Of a DNA stretch of 8,536 nt, positions 1-6,279 are shown piece by piece. Origin of the DNA: Rhodococcus sp. IITR03. Its GTDB lineage: Bacteria > Actinomycetota > Actinomycetes > Mycobacteriales > Mycobacteriaceae. The stretch's first letter is position 1; every line of letters begins with the position of its first letter. The position numbers and the translations under genes are program-made. The stretch lies in assembly GCA_001017865.1 (NCBI GenBank), contig LATQ01000001.1, positions 2,365,350-2,373,885 of the forward strand, read 5' to 3'. The notes under the pieces were generated by a model. That model had not been told where the DNA came from. It saw only the letters and a list, made by a program, of their open reading frames with translations, and ran no database searches.

Positions 1-620
1 GGTCGTCGTCGCGTGCTCGATGCGGTGATCGCGGTGACGGCTGTCGGCGCTGCCGTCGGGACCGGGACGTTCGCCGCGTCGCACACGAGTGTGTCGACGT
101 GCAGTCCGAGCCGCGGTGCGACCGCATCGAGCAGGCGCATCGTGCCGGGCAGGATGTCGGTGGCGGTGACGGCGGTGACGGCGGTGCCGGCGGTGCCGGC
201 GGCCGCGAGTCGCAACGGCAGGAAACCGAAACACGACCCCAGGTCGAGCACGCTCCCACGGACGAGTTCGGCGGCCCGATCGTGGATGGGCGCGAAATCG
301 GCTGTACCGTCGAGCAGTTCGCCGAGCGAGTTGCGGTAGTAGGTGACCCACGAGTCGAGGGCACCCGGCACCGTGGAACGGACGAGTCCCACCATCGTCA
401 GTTCGAACTCGTCCTGGCCGAACTCGGCGTCCTGGATCGAGGAGGTCACCTCGGCGACGAGGCGCTCGCTGATCTGCTCGGCCGTGAGGGAATGCGTGAC
501 GTGGAGCCGGTCGTCCACGCGCCGGACGTTCAGCGGTCCGGCGGGTACGCGTTCGACCGTCACGTGGTCGTGTGTCCACCGGCCCGGGCTGCAGGGAGCG
601 AGCGAATCGAGCAGGGTCAT
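1..620 (-). CDS. mftM: Mycofactocin oligosaccharide methyltransferase MftM (3' part cut by window edge)
   Basis: Reading leftward from the ATG at 620-618, the frame stays open to the window edge (about 206 codons). Residues 124-133 read VLDLGSCFGF, a class I SAM-binding motif I, followed by an LPLRLA helix and a TDI acidic segment after the next strand, so this is a SAM-dependent methyltransferase. The 'DLGSCFGFLPLRLA' wording and the position beside mftR match the family that O-methylates glucose in the mycofactocin oligosaccharide. The start overlaps the mftR stop (ATGA), implying translational coupling and one leftward transcript. Two oddities stand out: a four-copy 9-base repeat lengthens the loop after motif I, and the last ~20 residues (PTAAPTAVTAITA...) look out of frame, since adding one C near 54-58 gives VPDGSAD, a typical motif. 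The methyltransferase fold is clear; assignment to MftM rests on motif memory and context. Confidence 0.8.
   Translation of the reverse strand, partial: MTLLDSLAPCSPGRWTHDHVTVERVPAGPLNVRRVDDRLHVTHSLTAEQISERLVAEVTSSIQDAEFGQDEFELTMVGLVRSTVPGALDSWVTYYRNSLGELLDGTADFAPIHDRAAELVRGSVLDLGSCFGFLPLRLAAAGTAGTAVTAVTATDILPGTMRLLDAVAPRLGLHVDTLVCDAANVPVPTAAPTAVTAITASSTRRR
162..197. repeat. Tandem 9-base repeat (4 copies) inside mftM
   Basis: Four head-to-tail copies of GGCGGTGMC: two GGCGGTGAC (162-170, 171-179) and two GGCGGTGCC (180-188, 189-197). On the coding (minus) strand they encode GTA-GTA-VTA-VTA between motif I and the TDI segment of the methyltransferase. The unit is a multiple of three, so the frame is kept and the loop is simply lengthened. 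Confidence 0.85.
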
Positions 621-1282
621 TGTTTCGCAACCTTTTTCGGAAGTGTGGCAGGGGGAGGCGTGGAAGGGGAGTGCGGGTCACTGTAGTCGAGACCGGCGGT
701 CAGTGTCCCCATCCCGATGGTCAGGTATTCGTGCAGGTCCGATCCGGGTTCGTCGAGCCACGCCTCGTAGGCGGAGATCGCGACACCGAGCAGCAGATAG
801 CCGACCGTGCGGGGGATGTGGTCGTCGGGATCCGCCCCGATACGACGGGCGACGAACTCGGCGACGACACGTCTCCACCCTTGGTACATCACCGACGAAT
901 AGCCCTGCAGTGCGGGCGTGTGCAGGATGAGCCCCATCCGCGCGCGGTGTCGTTCGGTCTCGCTGTCGGGGAAGGAGTTGAAGTCGTGCAGGGCGGTGGT
1001 GAGCGCTGCCGAGAGCGGGACGTCCTCGGGGATCGTTTCGAGGCTCGCGCGCATGCCGGCGAGGTGTTCGTCGAAGTTTCCCCAGGCCACCTCGTTCTTC
1101 GACGGGAAGTAGCGGAAGAAGGTGCGTCGGGCAATGCCGGCCGCCTCGGCGATGTCGTCGATGCTCGTCTCGTCGAAGCCCGCCTCCATGAACAGCTCGA
1201 TGCCGATTGCGGCGAGTTCCTCCTTCGAGGTGGACGGGCGGCGACCTATCCGAGCGGACGGTTTCCCGCGGCTACGCGTCAT
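617..1282 (-). CDS. mftR: Mycofactocin system TetR-family transcriptional regulator MftR
   Basis: Intact 221-residue TetR-type repressor. The N-terminal DNA-binding domain has a helix-turn-helix at about residues 39-63 (TSIDDIAEAAGIARRTFFRY followed by FPSK), the standard TetR signature ending in FRYFPSK. The rest is an all-helical ligand domain. A strongly basic N-terminus (MTRSRGKPSARIGRR) precedes the first helix. I chose the ATG at 1282-1280 because GGGAGGAAGA lies immediately upstream; an in-frame ATG at 1312 adds ten residues but has no such ribosome site. It is divergent from mftA and overlaps mftM by ATGA. MftR of mycobacteria is reported to repress the mft operon and to release DNA on binding long-chain acyl-CoA; the same role is inferred here from position and similarity. 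Unlike most of the rightward genes it contains no frameshift. Confidence 0.92.
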   Translation of the reverse strand: MTRSRGKPSARIGRRPSTSKEELAAIGIELFMEAGFDETSIDDIAEAAGIARRTFFRYFPSKNEVAWGNFDEHLAGMRASLETIPEDVPLSAALTTALHDFNSFPDSETERHRARMGLILHTPALQGYSSVMYQGWRRVVAEFVARRIGADPDDHIPRTVGYLLLGVAISAYEAWLDEPGSDLHEYLTIGMGTLTAGLDYSDPHSPSTPPPATLPKKVAKQ

Positions 1283-1290
1283 TCTTCCTC
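1283..1290 (-). promoter_or_regulatory. Ribosome binding site that decides the mftR start
   Basis: Read on the minus strand the bases directly before the ATG at 1282 are GAGGAAGA, preceded by GG. This purine-rich site favours the shorter, 221-residue mftR reading. Confidence 0.7.
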
Positions 1291-1298
1291 CCGGAGGC

Positions 1299-1328
1299 GT
1301 GACATTCTGCACTCGATGCCATTACAGT
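1299..1328 (+). promoter_or_regulatory. Candidate mftA promoter (-35 GTGACA, -10 TACAGT)
   Basis: GTGACA (1299-1304) matches TTGACA at 5 of 6 bases. TACAGT (1323-1328) matches TATAAT at 4 of 6, including the first T-A and last T. The spacer is 18 bases. The predicted transcript would start near 1335, leaving a leader of about 67 bases before mftA. The inverted repeats at 1330-1360 would lie over and just after the start site, a usual place for a repressor. Prediction from sequence only. Confidence 0.45.
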
Positions 1329-1350
1329 GGTGAACCGGCTCACAGCGCAA
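1321..1350 (-). promoter_or_regulatory. Candidate mftR-mftM promoter (-35 TTGCGC, -10 TGTAAT)
   Basis: On the minus strand TTGCGC (1350-1345) and TGTAAT (1326-1321, 5 of 6 match to TATAAT) are separated by 18 bases. The predicted start near 1314 gives a leader of about 30 bases ahead of mftR. Its -10 overlaps the -10 of the rightward promoter, so the two promoters would compete, and the 1330-1343 palindrome sits in this promoter's spacer. Confidence 0.45.
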
Positions 1351-1360
1351 GTCCGCTGTG
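1330..1360. promoter_or_regulatory. Putative MftR operator: two adjoining inverted repeats
   Basis: GTGAACCGGCTCAC (1330-1343) is a 14-base palindrome with one mismatched pair. It shares its last three bases with a second element, CACAGCG-N6-CGCTGTG (1341-1347 and 1354-1360), whose 7-base arms are perfect. Both lie in the only sizeable intergenic gap, between a TetR gene and the operon it should control, and overlap both predicted promoters. Binding by MftR is inferred. A small hairpin in the mftA leader is an alternative role for the second element. Confidence 0.5.
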
Positions 1361-1390
1361 ACGACCGACTCCGATCCAGGAGAAGAAACC

Positions 1391-1397
1391 GAGGAGG
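1391..1397 (+). promoter_or_regulatory. Strong ribosome binding site of mftA
   Basis: GAGGAGG, a near-perfect Shine-Dalgarno sequence, ends four bases before the ATG at 1402. It supports translation of this very short gene and fits the need for precursor peptide in excess over its enzymes. Confidence 0.8.
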
Positions 1398-1401
1398 AAA
1401 C

Positions 1402-1497
1402 ATGTCCGATCGTGACAACGCCGTGATCGAATCCGATCTGATCGAGGAGTCCCTCGTCGAAGAGGTCTCCATCGACGGCATGTGCGGCGTGTACTGA
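1402..1497 (+). CDS. mftA: Mycofactocin precursor peptide MftA
   Basis: A 31-residue ribosomally made precursor, too short for most gene callers. It starts MSDRDNAVIE and continues as an acidic leader (many Glu/Asp, e.g. IEESLVEEVS) that the MftB chaperone recognises. It ends in IDGMCGVY (residues 24-31), the nearly invariant mycofactocin core with the terminal Val30-Tyr31 pair. MftC oxidatively decarboxylates Tyr31 and joins it to Val30; the modified pair is later cut out and becomes the redox-active part of mycofactocin. The start is fixed by GAGGAGG just upstream. The stop TGA is followed, after one base, by the mftB ATG, so the two are probably translationally coupled. The core is complete, with no substitution in the Val-Tyr pair. 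Confidence 0.97.
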   Translation: MSDRDNAVIESDLIEESLVEEVSIDGMCGVY

Positions 1498-1498
1498 C

Positions 1499-1830
1499 AT
1501 GACCGCACCCGGAGCCACCGACGTGTCCCCCGTAGCAATGGACACCGGGATAGCAATGGACACCGAGATGTTCGATCCGGGTGCCGGCTGGCGGCTCCAC
1601 CCGCAGGTAGCGCTTCGCCCCGAGCCGTTCGGGGCGTTGCTCTACCACTTCGGCACCCGCAAGTTGTCGTTCCTGAAGAACACCGTCATCGTCGACGTCG
1701 TCCGATCCCTCGGCGACCACGGTTCGGTGCGAGAAGCGTTGCGAGCGCACGGGATCGACGAGAACGCCGAGCGGCCCTACGTGCGTGCCCTGGCACCCTG
1801 GCCGATTCGCACATGATCGTTCCTGCCTGA
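1499..1830 (+). CDS. mftB: Mycofactocin peptide chaperone MftB (single frameshift near the 3' end)
   Basis: Small PqqD-like RiPP recognition protein that binds the MftA leader and delivers it to MftC. The conserved body is visible: WRLHPQVALRPEPFGALLYH, then FGTRKLSFLKN and a helical ERPYVRAL region. As written, the frame ends at 1816 with an odd tail (APWPIRT). Adding one base around 1791-1799 replaces it with ATLADSHMIVPA and a stop at 1828-1830, the normal kind of MftB C-terminus, giving about 110 residues; I take that as the true gene. The N-terminus carries a duplicated six-residue unit (AMDT...). The ATG at 1499, one base after the mftA stop, is chosen for coupling. In-frame ATGs at 1538, 1556 and 1568 are possible later starts but have no clear ribosome site. 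Confidence 0.9.
1532..1567. repeat. 18-base tandem duplication in the mftB N-terminus
   Basis: Two head-to-tail 18-base units share the identical 15-mer TAGCAATGGACACCG (1533-1547 and 1551-1565). They encode VAMDTG then IAMDTE. The frame is kept. The repeat lies before the conserved FDPGAGWRLHPQ region, so it probably affects only a flexible N-terminal tail. Confidence 0.85.
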
Positions 1831-1849
1831 CGTCTGTAAGGACCAGCCC

Positions 1850-3089
1850 ATGACCTCGCTGCTCGAACCGCCCACCACCTCCGCCCCACCGAGGTCGGTC
1901 GCCTCGTCGACCAGTTCGAGAAGGGCCTCGACGCCCGATCTGCCTGACCTGGGAGCTCACCTACGCCTGCAACCTCTCGTGTGTGCACTGCCTGTCCTCG
2001 TCGGGCAAGCGCGACCCGCGCGAACTGTCGACCGAACAGTGCAAGGCGATCATCGACGAGCTGCAGCGCATGCAGGTCTTCTACGTCAACATCGGTGGCG
2101 GCGAACCCACCGTGCGATCGGACTTCTGGGAACTCGTCGATTACGCCACCGAACATCAGGTGGGCGTGAAGTTCTCGACCAACGGTGTGCGCATCGACAA
2201 GAAGGTCGCCGCCCGGCTGGCCGCTTCCGACTACGTCGACGTGCAGATCTCCCTCGACGGTGCCACCGCCGAGGTCAACGACGCCGTGCGCGGGCCGGGT
2301 TCGTTCGCGATGGCCGTGCGCGCGCTGGAGAACCTGTCCGAGGCGGGTTTTCGCGACGCGAAGATCTCCGTCGTCGTCACCCGCCAGAACGTCGACCAGC
2401 TCGACGAGTTCAAAGCTCTCGCCGACCGCTACGGCGCGACCCTGCGCATCACGCGACTGCGCCCGTCCGGCCGCGCCGTGGACGTGTGGGACGACCTGCA
2501 TCCCACCCACGAGCAGCAGCGGCAGCTCTACGACTGGCTCGTCGCCCACGGCGAGGGCGTGCTCACCGGCGACTCGTTCTTCCACCTGTCCGCCTTCGGC
2601 GGCGAGGGCGGTGGCTCGCTGCCCGGACTGAATCTGTGTGGTGCGGGACGCGTGGTGTGTCTGATCGACCCGGTCGGCGACGTCTACGCGTGCCCGTTTG
2701 CGATCCACGAGAACTTCCACGCCGGAAACATCCTGACCGACGGTGGTTTCGCGTCGGTGTGGAAGAACTCCGAGCTGTTCCGCGAACTGCGCGAACCGCA
2801 GTCCGCCGGTGCGTGCGCGTCGTGCAACTTCTTCGACGCGTGCCGCGGCGGTTGCATGGCCGCGAAGTTCTTCACCGGCCTGCCGATGGACGGCCCCGAT
2901 CCCGAATGCGTGCAGGGCTACGGACAGTCCGCGCTCGAGGCCGAGCGCACCGTGCCGCAGTCGAGCGTCGACCACTCGCGTACCGGCAAGCGCGCCGAAC
3001 GGCGCACCCCGGCCGCACCGGTACCGCTGACCCTGCTCACCAAGCCCCCCGCCAAGTTCTGCGACGAGAATCCGCTCGCAGGGCTCTAG
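1850..3089 (+). CDS. mftC: Mycofactocin maturase MftC, radical SAM/SPASM (two frameshifts near the 5' end)
   Basis: Radical SAM enzyme that acts on MftA in two SAM-dependent steps: oxidative decarboxylation of the C-terminal Tyr, then a Val-Tyr carbon-carbon bond. TAAGGA (1837-1842) precedes the ATG at 1850. As written the start frame does not connect to the catalytic frame. Adding one base near 1884-1890 and another near 1933-1937, both in C runs, gives a continuous protein of 413 residues. With those repairs the [4Fe-4S]-SAM motif is C41-NLS-C45-VH-C48, GGEP is at 84-87, and the C-terminal SPASM domain is complete: C264, C282, then C323-x2-C326-x5-C332-x3-C336 and C354, enough for two auxiliary clusters. 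From 1938 onward the gene is uninterrupted. All expected ligands are present, so I regard the enzyme as functional and the breaks as sequence errors. Confidence 0.94.
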
Positions 3090-3095
3090 ATCTTC

Positions 3096-3102
3096 GAGGA
3101 GA
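3096..3102 (+). promoter_or_regulatory. Ribosome binding site of mftD
   Basis: GAGGAGA lies nine bases before the ATG at 3112, in the 22-base gap after the mftC stop. It fixes the mftD start upstream of the first frameshift, instead of at the internal GTG at 3141. Confidence 0.7.
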
Positions 3103-3111
3103 CGACCGACG

Positions 3112-4317
3112 ATGGCCAAGCCTTCCTGGTTGAAGAATCCGTGGGCCCAGGACCGTGGTTCGAGACCGTCGCAATCGCACAGCAGCGCGCCCGCAAACGC
3201 CTGCCCAAGTCCGTCTACGGCGCGCTCGTCGCCGGGTCCGAGGCCGGCATCACGGTCGACGACAACACCACCGCCTTCCGCGAACTCGGATTCGCCCCGC
3301 ACGTCGCGGGGCTGTCCGACAAGCGGGAGATGGCCACGACCATCATGGGACAGGATGTGTCCCTGCCCGTGATGATCTCGCCGACCGGCGTGCAGGCCGT
3401 ACACCCCGACGGTGAGGTCGCCGTGGCCCGCGCCGCCGCCGCCCGCGGCACCGCGATGGGTCTGTCGTCGTTCGCGAGCAAATCCATCGAAGAAGTCGCG
3501 GCGGTCAACGACAAGACCTTCTTCCAGATGTACTGGGTGGCAGCCGCGACACACTGATCCAGCGCATGGAACGTGCCCGCGCCGCCGGTGCGAAGGGCCT
3601 GATCATGACCCTGGACTGGTCGTTCTCCAACGGTCGCGACTGGGGTAGTCCCGCCATCCCGGAGCGGATGAACCTCGAGGCGATGGTCAAGTTCGCCCCC
3701 GAGGGCATCACCCGCCCCAAGTGGCTTCTCGAATGGGCGAAGACCGGCGGTGTGCCGGATCTGACCACCCCCAACCTCACGCCGCCGGAGGGTCAGGCCC
3801 CGACCTTCTTCGGTGCCTACGGCGAGTGGATGACCACGCCCCTGCCCACCTGGGAGGACGTCGCGTGGCTGCGCGAGCAGTGGGGTGACGCACCGTTCAT
3901 GCTCAAGGGCGTCATGCGCGTCGACGACGCCAAGCGCGCCGTCGACGCCGGGGTCACCGCCATCTCGGTGTCCAACCACGGCGGCAACAACCTCGACGGC
4001 ACCCCGGCGCCGATCCGGGCACTGCCGGCGATCGCCGAGGCGGTGGGCAAGGACGTCGAGGTGCTGCTCGACGGTGGTATCCGCCGCGGCAGCGATGTCG
4101 TCAAGGCGATCGCGCTCGGCGCCAGGGCCGTGCTCATCGGTCGCGCGTACCTGTGGGGTCTGGCCGCGAACGGCCAGGCCGGTGTGGAGAACGTCCTCGA
4201 CATCCTGTCCGGCGGAATCGGTTCCGCCTCATGGGACTGGGCAAGAACTCGATCCACGAGCTCACCCCCGACGACATCTTCGTGCCGGACGGTTTCCGCC
4301 GCGACCTCGGCATCTGA
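3112..4317 (+). CDS. mftD: Pre-mycofactocin synthase MftD, FMN-dependent dehydrogenase (three frameshifts)
   Basis: FMN enzyme of the (S)-2-hydroxyacid oxidase (glycolate/lactate oxidase) fold. In this pathway it oxidatively deaminates the lactam released from MftA, giving premycofactocin. Three single-base gaps interrupt it, near 3139-3145, 3535-3541 and 4225-4230. Repaired, it is one protein of 402 residues, normal for the family. Visible elements are LPKSVYGALVAGSEAG at the N-terminus, MYWVGSRDTL (Tyr141), the LDWS Asp169, catalytic His290 in SNHGGNNLDG, and the FMN-phosphate region DGGIRRGSDVVKA followed by GRAYLWGLAANG. Residues that hold the substrate carboxylate in glycolate oxidase are changed (Ala38 for Tyr24, Asn293 for Arg257), which fits a decarboxylated substrate. 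The C-terminus after the last repair reads MGLGKNSIHELTPDDI and ends FRRDLGI. Confidence 0.93.
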
Positions 4318-4330
4318 CCGAACCGACGAC

Positions 4331-6228
4331 ATGGGCCCCGCGCTCACCGAACCGATCACCCTCGCCGGACGCACAGCTCCGTCGAGGGTGATCTTCGGTC
4401 CGCACGTCACGAATCTCGGTGACGGCCGGTCGTTCTCGGACCGTCACGTCGCGTACTACGCGCGACGTGCACGGGGTGGGTGCGGGATCGTCGTCACGGA
4501 AACGGCTCGGTACACCCCTCCGACCATCCCTACGAACGCGCGCCGCTGGCCGAGCGCTGCGGGGACGGTTACCGGCGGATCGTCGAGGCCTGCCGTCCGC
4601 ACGGGACACTCGTGCTCGCAGGCCTCGGCCATCGCGGCCTCCAGGGTTCGAGCGCGTGGACCCGCGCACCGCTGTGGGCACCCTCGCGCGTGCCGGACCC
4701 GGTGACACGCGAACTGCCCGCCGAGGCGACCGAGCGTGAGATCGCCGAGCTCGTCGAGTCCTTCGCCCGCGTCGCCGTCGTCGCCGTGGACTCCGATCTC
4801 GATGGAGTGGAACTCGACGCGGGACCGACCTCGCTGCTGCGGCAGTTCCTCTCCGGGCTGACCAATCACCGCGACGACACCTACGGCACCGACCGTGTGC
4901 GGCTGCTCCGCGAAGTGATCGCCGCCGTTCGCACGCGGATCGGTGCGGATCGCATCCTCGCCCTGAGACTCTCGTGCGACGAGAACGCGCCGTGGGCGGG
5001 CATCACTCCCGACATCGCCGCCGGATACGTCCGCGCGATCGCACCGTCGATCGATCTGCTCACGGTGGTGCGCGGCGGATTGTTCTCACCCGAGTCGTAT
5101 CGGCCCGCCGCGCATATCTCTGCCGGATTCAACGACGAACTGTGCAACCGCATCCGGGAGGCGGTCGCCGGATCGGTTCCGATCGCTCTGCAGGGCAGCG
5201 TCGCCGACCTCGGACACGCGCAGCGGGCACTCTCCGACGGCACGTGCGACCTGGTCGAGATGACCCGCGCACAGATCGCCGACCCCGGCCTCGTCGTCGC
5301 CGCCCGTCGCGGTCGTCGGCCGCGTCCCTGCGTGCGCTGCAACCAGGCGTGCCTCGTCGACGATTTCCACAACCCGATCGTGGGGTGCATCGCGAACCCG
5401 GAGGCCGGCGCCGAGACACGGGACTCTCCCCGACCGGTGACCTCCGCACGCGACGTACTCGTGGTGGGTGCCGGACCGGCCGGCCTGGAAGCAGCCCGCG
5501 TGGCAGCGACGCGCGGTCACCGTGTCGTCCTGGTCGAGGCGGACGAGCGTCGGTGGACGATCGCCGCCGTCTCGCGCGGTGGCCGGCCAGACTTCGCTGC
5601 GCTCGTCGACTGGCTCGAACAGCAATGCCTGGAGTCCGGCGTCGACATCCGTACCGGCACGGAAGTGAGTGCTGCCGACATCGAGGGTGCGCTCGCCGCG
5701 GGTACGGAGGTCGTGCAGGCCACCGGCGGGCTTCCACGTCCACCCTCTTTTCAGGTGACCGCGCCCGAGCGGTACGCGACCGCCGCGGAGGTGCTGTCGG
5801 GGATTCGGCCGCCTGCGTCCGGATGGTCGTGTGGGATCCGATGGGTGGTCCGGTGGCGGAATGACGTCCGTCGACCGTCTCGTGGAGCGCGGCGTGGAGG
5901 TCCACTACGCGACGGGTGATCCGGTCGCCGGATCACGACTCGCGCCGACGGGCGCCTCGTCGCCTTCGACGTCCGCATGCAGCGGGCGGGCGTGGCGAGA
6001 CATCTCGGATGCCGGATCGGTTCCGTCGATGCCGACGGAGTCGTCGTTGTCGACCGGGTGTCCGGGGAAACCACGCCGGTCGCGGACGCGGTCCTGGTCG
6101 ACTGCGCACCCCTGCTACCGCACGAAGTGTCCGAACAGTCGGGATCGTGGTCGATCGGCGACCGCGCGGCCCCGAGGACCGTGCGCGAGGCCGTCCGAGA
6201 GGGATACCGGGTCGCCACGGCACTGTAA
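4331..6228 (+). CDS. Mycofactocin-system FadH/OYE family oxidoreductase, type 1 (four frameshifts)
   Basis: Old-yellow-enzyme/2,4-dienoyl-CoA-reductase-like flavoprotein of the kind found only beside mft genes; its substrate is unknown. The ATG at 4331 follows mftD by 13 bases. Adding single bases near 4504-4509, 5818-5824, 5856-5863 and 5948-5953 gives one 633-residue protein. Order of domains: FMN-type TIM barrel (about 1-330; e.g. SDRHVAYYARRARGG, DGVELDAGPTSLLRQFL, TNHRDDTYG), a [4Fe-4S] motif C334-x2-C337-x3-C341-x11-C353, then a Rossmann domain opening with GAGPAG (380-385) and a C-terminal stretch ending SIGDRAAPRTVREAVREGYR. The usual GGQ after the first Rossmann strand pair is missing and the second nucleotide-binding glycine motif is weak (VVWDPMGGPVA), so the FAD/NAD(P) half may be modified. 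Pairs with the type 2 protein downstream. Confidence 0.85.
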
Positions 6229-6266
6229 CGTGGGGCACACTGAAACGTGTTCTGATCTGGGTCGAC

Positions 6267-6274
6267 GGGAAGGG
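6267..6274 (+). promoter_or_regulatory. Ribosome binding site of the SDR gene
   Basis: GGGAAGGG ends five bases before the ATG at 6280. The 51-base gap after the type 1 OYE gene is the largest inside the rightward array. I see no convincing promoter or terminator in it. Confidence 0.6.
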
Positions 6275-6279
6275 CTGAC

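Noticed and set aside
162..197. CRISPR-like or mobile-element repeat
   Set aside because: Units are 9 bases, directly adjoining, without spacers, and encode an in-frame peptide repeat; this is a simple tandem repeat.
572..1333. Plus-strand frame of 253 codons opposite mftR
   Set aside because: Shadow of mftR. The minus strand has a clear TetR helix-turn-helix and ribosome site, the plus frame has neither.
1850..3133. Continuous 427-codon plus-strand frame starting at the mftC ATG
   Set aside because: Only its first dozen residues are MftC. After the first missing base it runs in the wrong frame and becomes Arg/Pro-rich text, while the radical SAM motifs are in the 1938-3089 frame.
1686..3554. 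Very long open frame on the minus strand (about 622 codons) opposite mftC and mftD
   Set aside because: It is antisense to clearly recognised catalytic genes, its protein has skewed Gly/Arg/His composition and no domain I recognise, and long antisense frames are common in GC-rich codon-biased DNA.
3112..4317. mftD as a decayed pseudogene
   Set aside because: All catalytic residues and the C-terminus are kept across the three breaks, and the breaks share the one-base-missing pattern of the neighbouring genes, so sequence error is the simpler reading.
6221..6228. CACTGTAA, reverse complement of TTACAGTG in the mftR-mftA control region (1322-1329), as a second MftR site
   Set aside because: The match is only eight bases, includes the stop codon of the type 1 OYE gene, is not palindromic and does not extend into the flanks. 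Chance is a fair explanation.
6229..6279. Internal promoter or terminator ahead of the SDR gene
   Set aside because: No stem-loop with a T run and no paired -35/-10 boxes with acceptable spacing were found in the 51-base gap.
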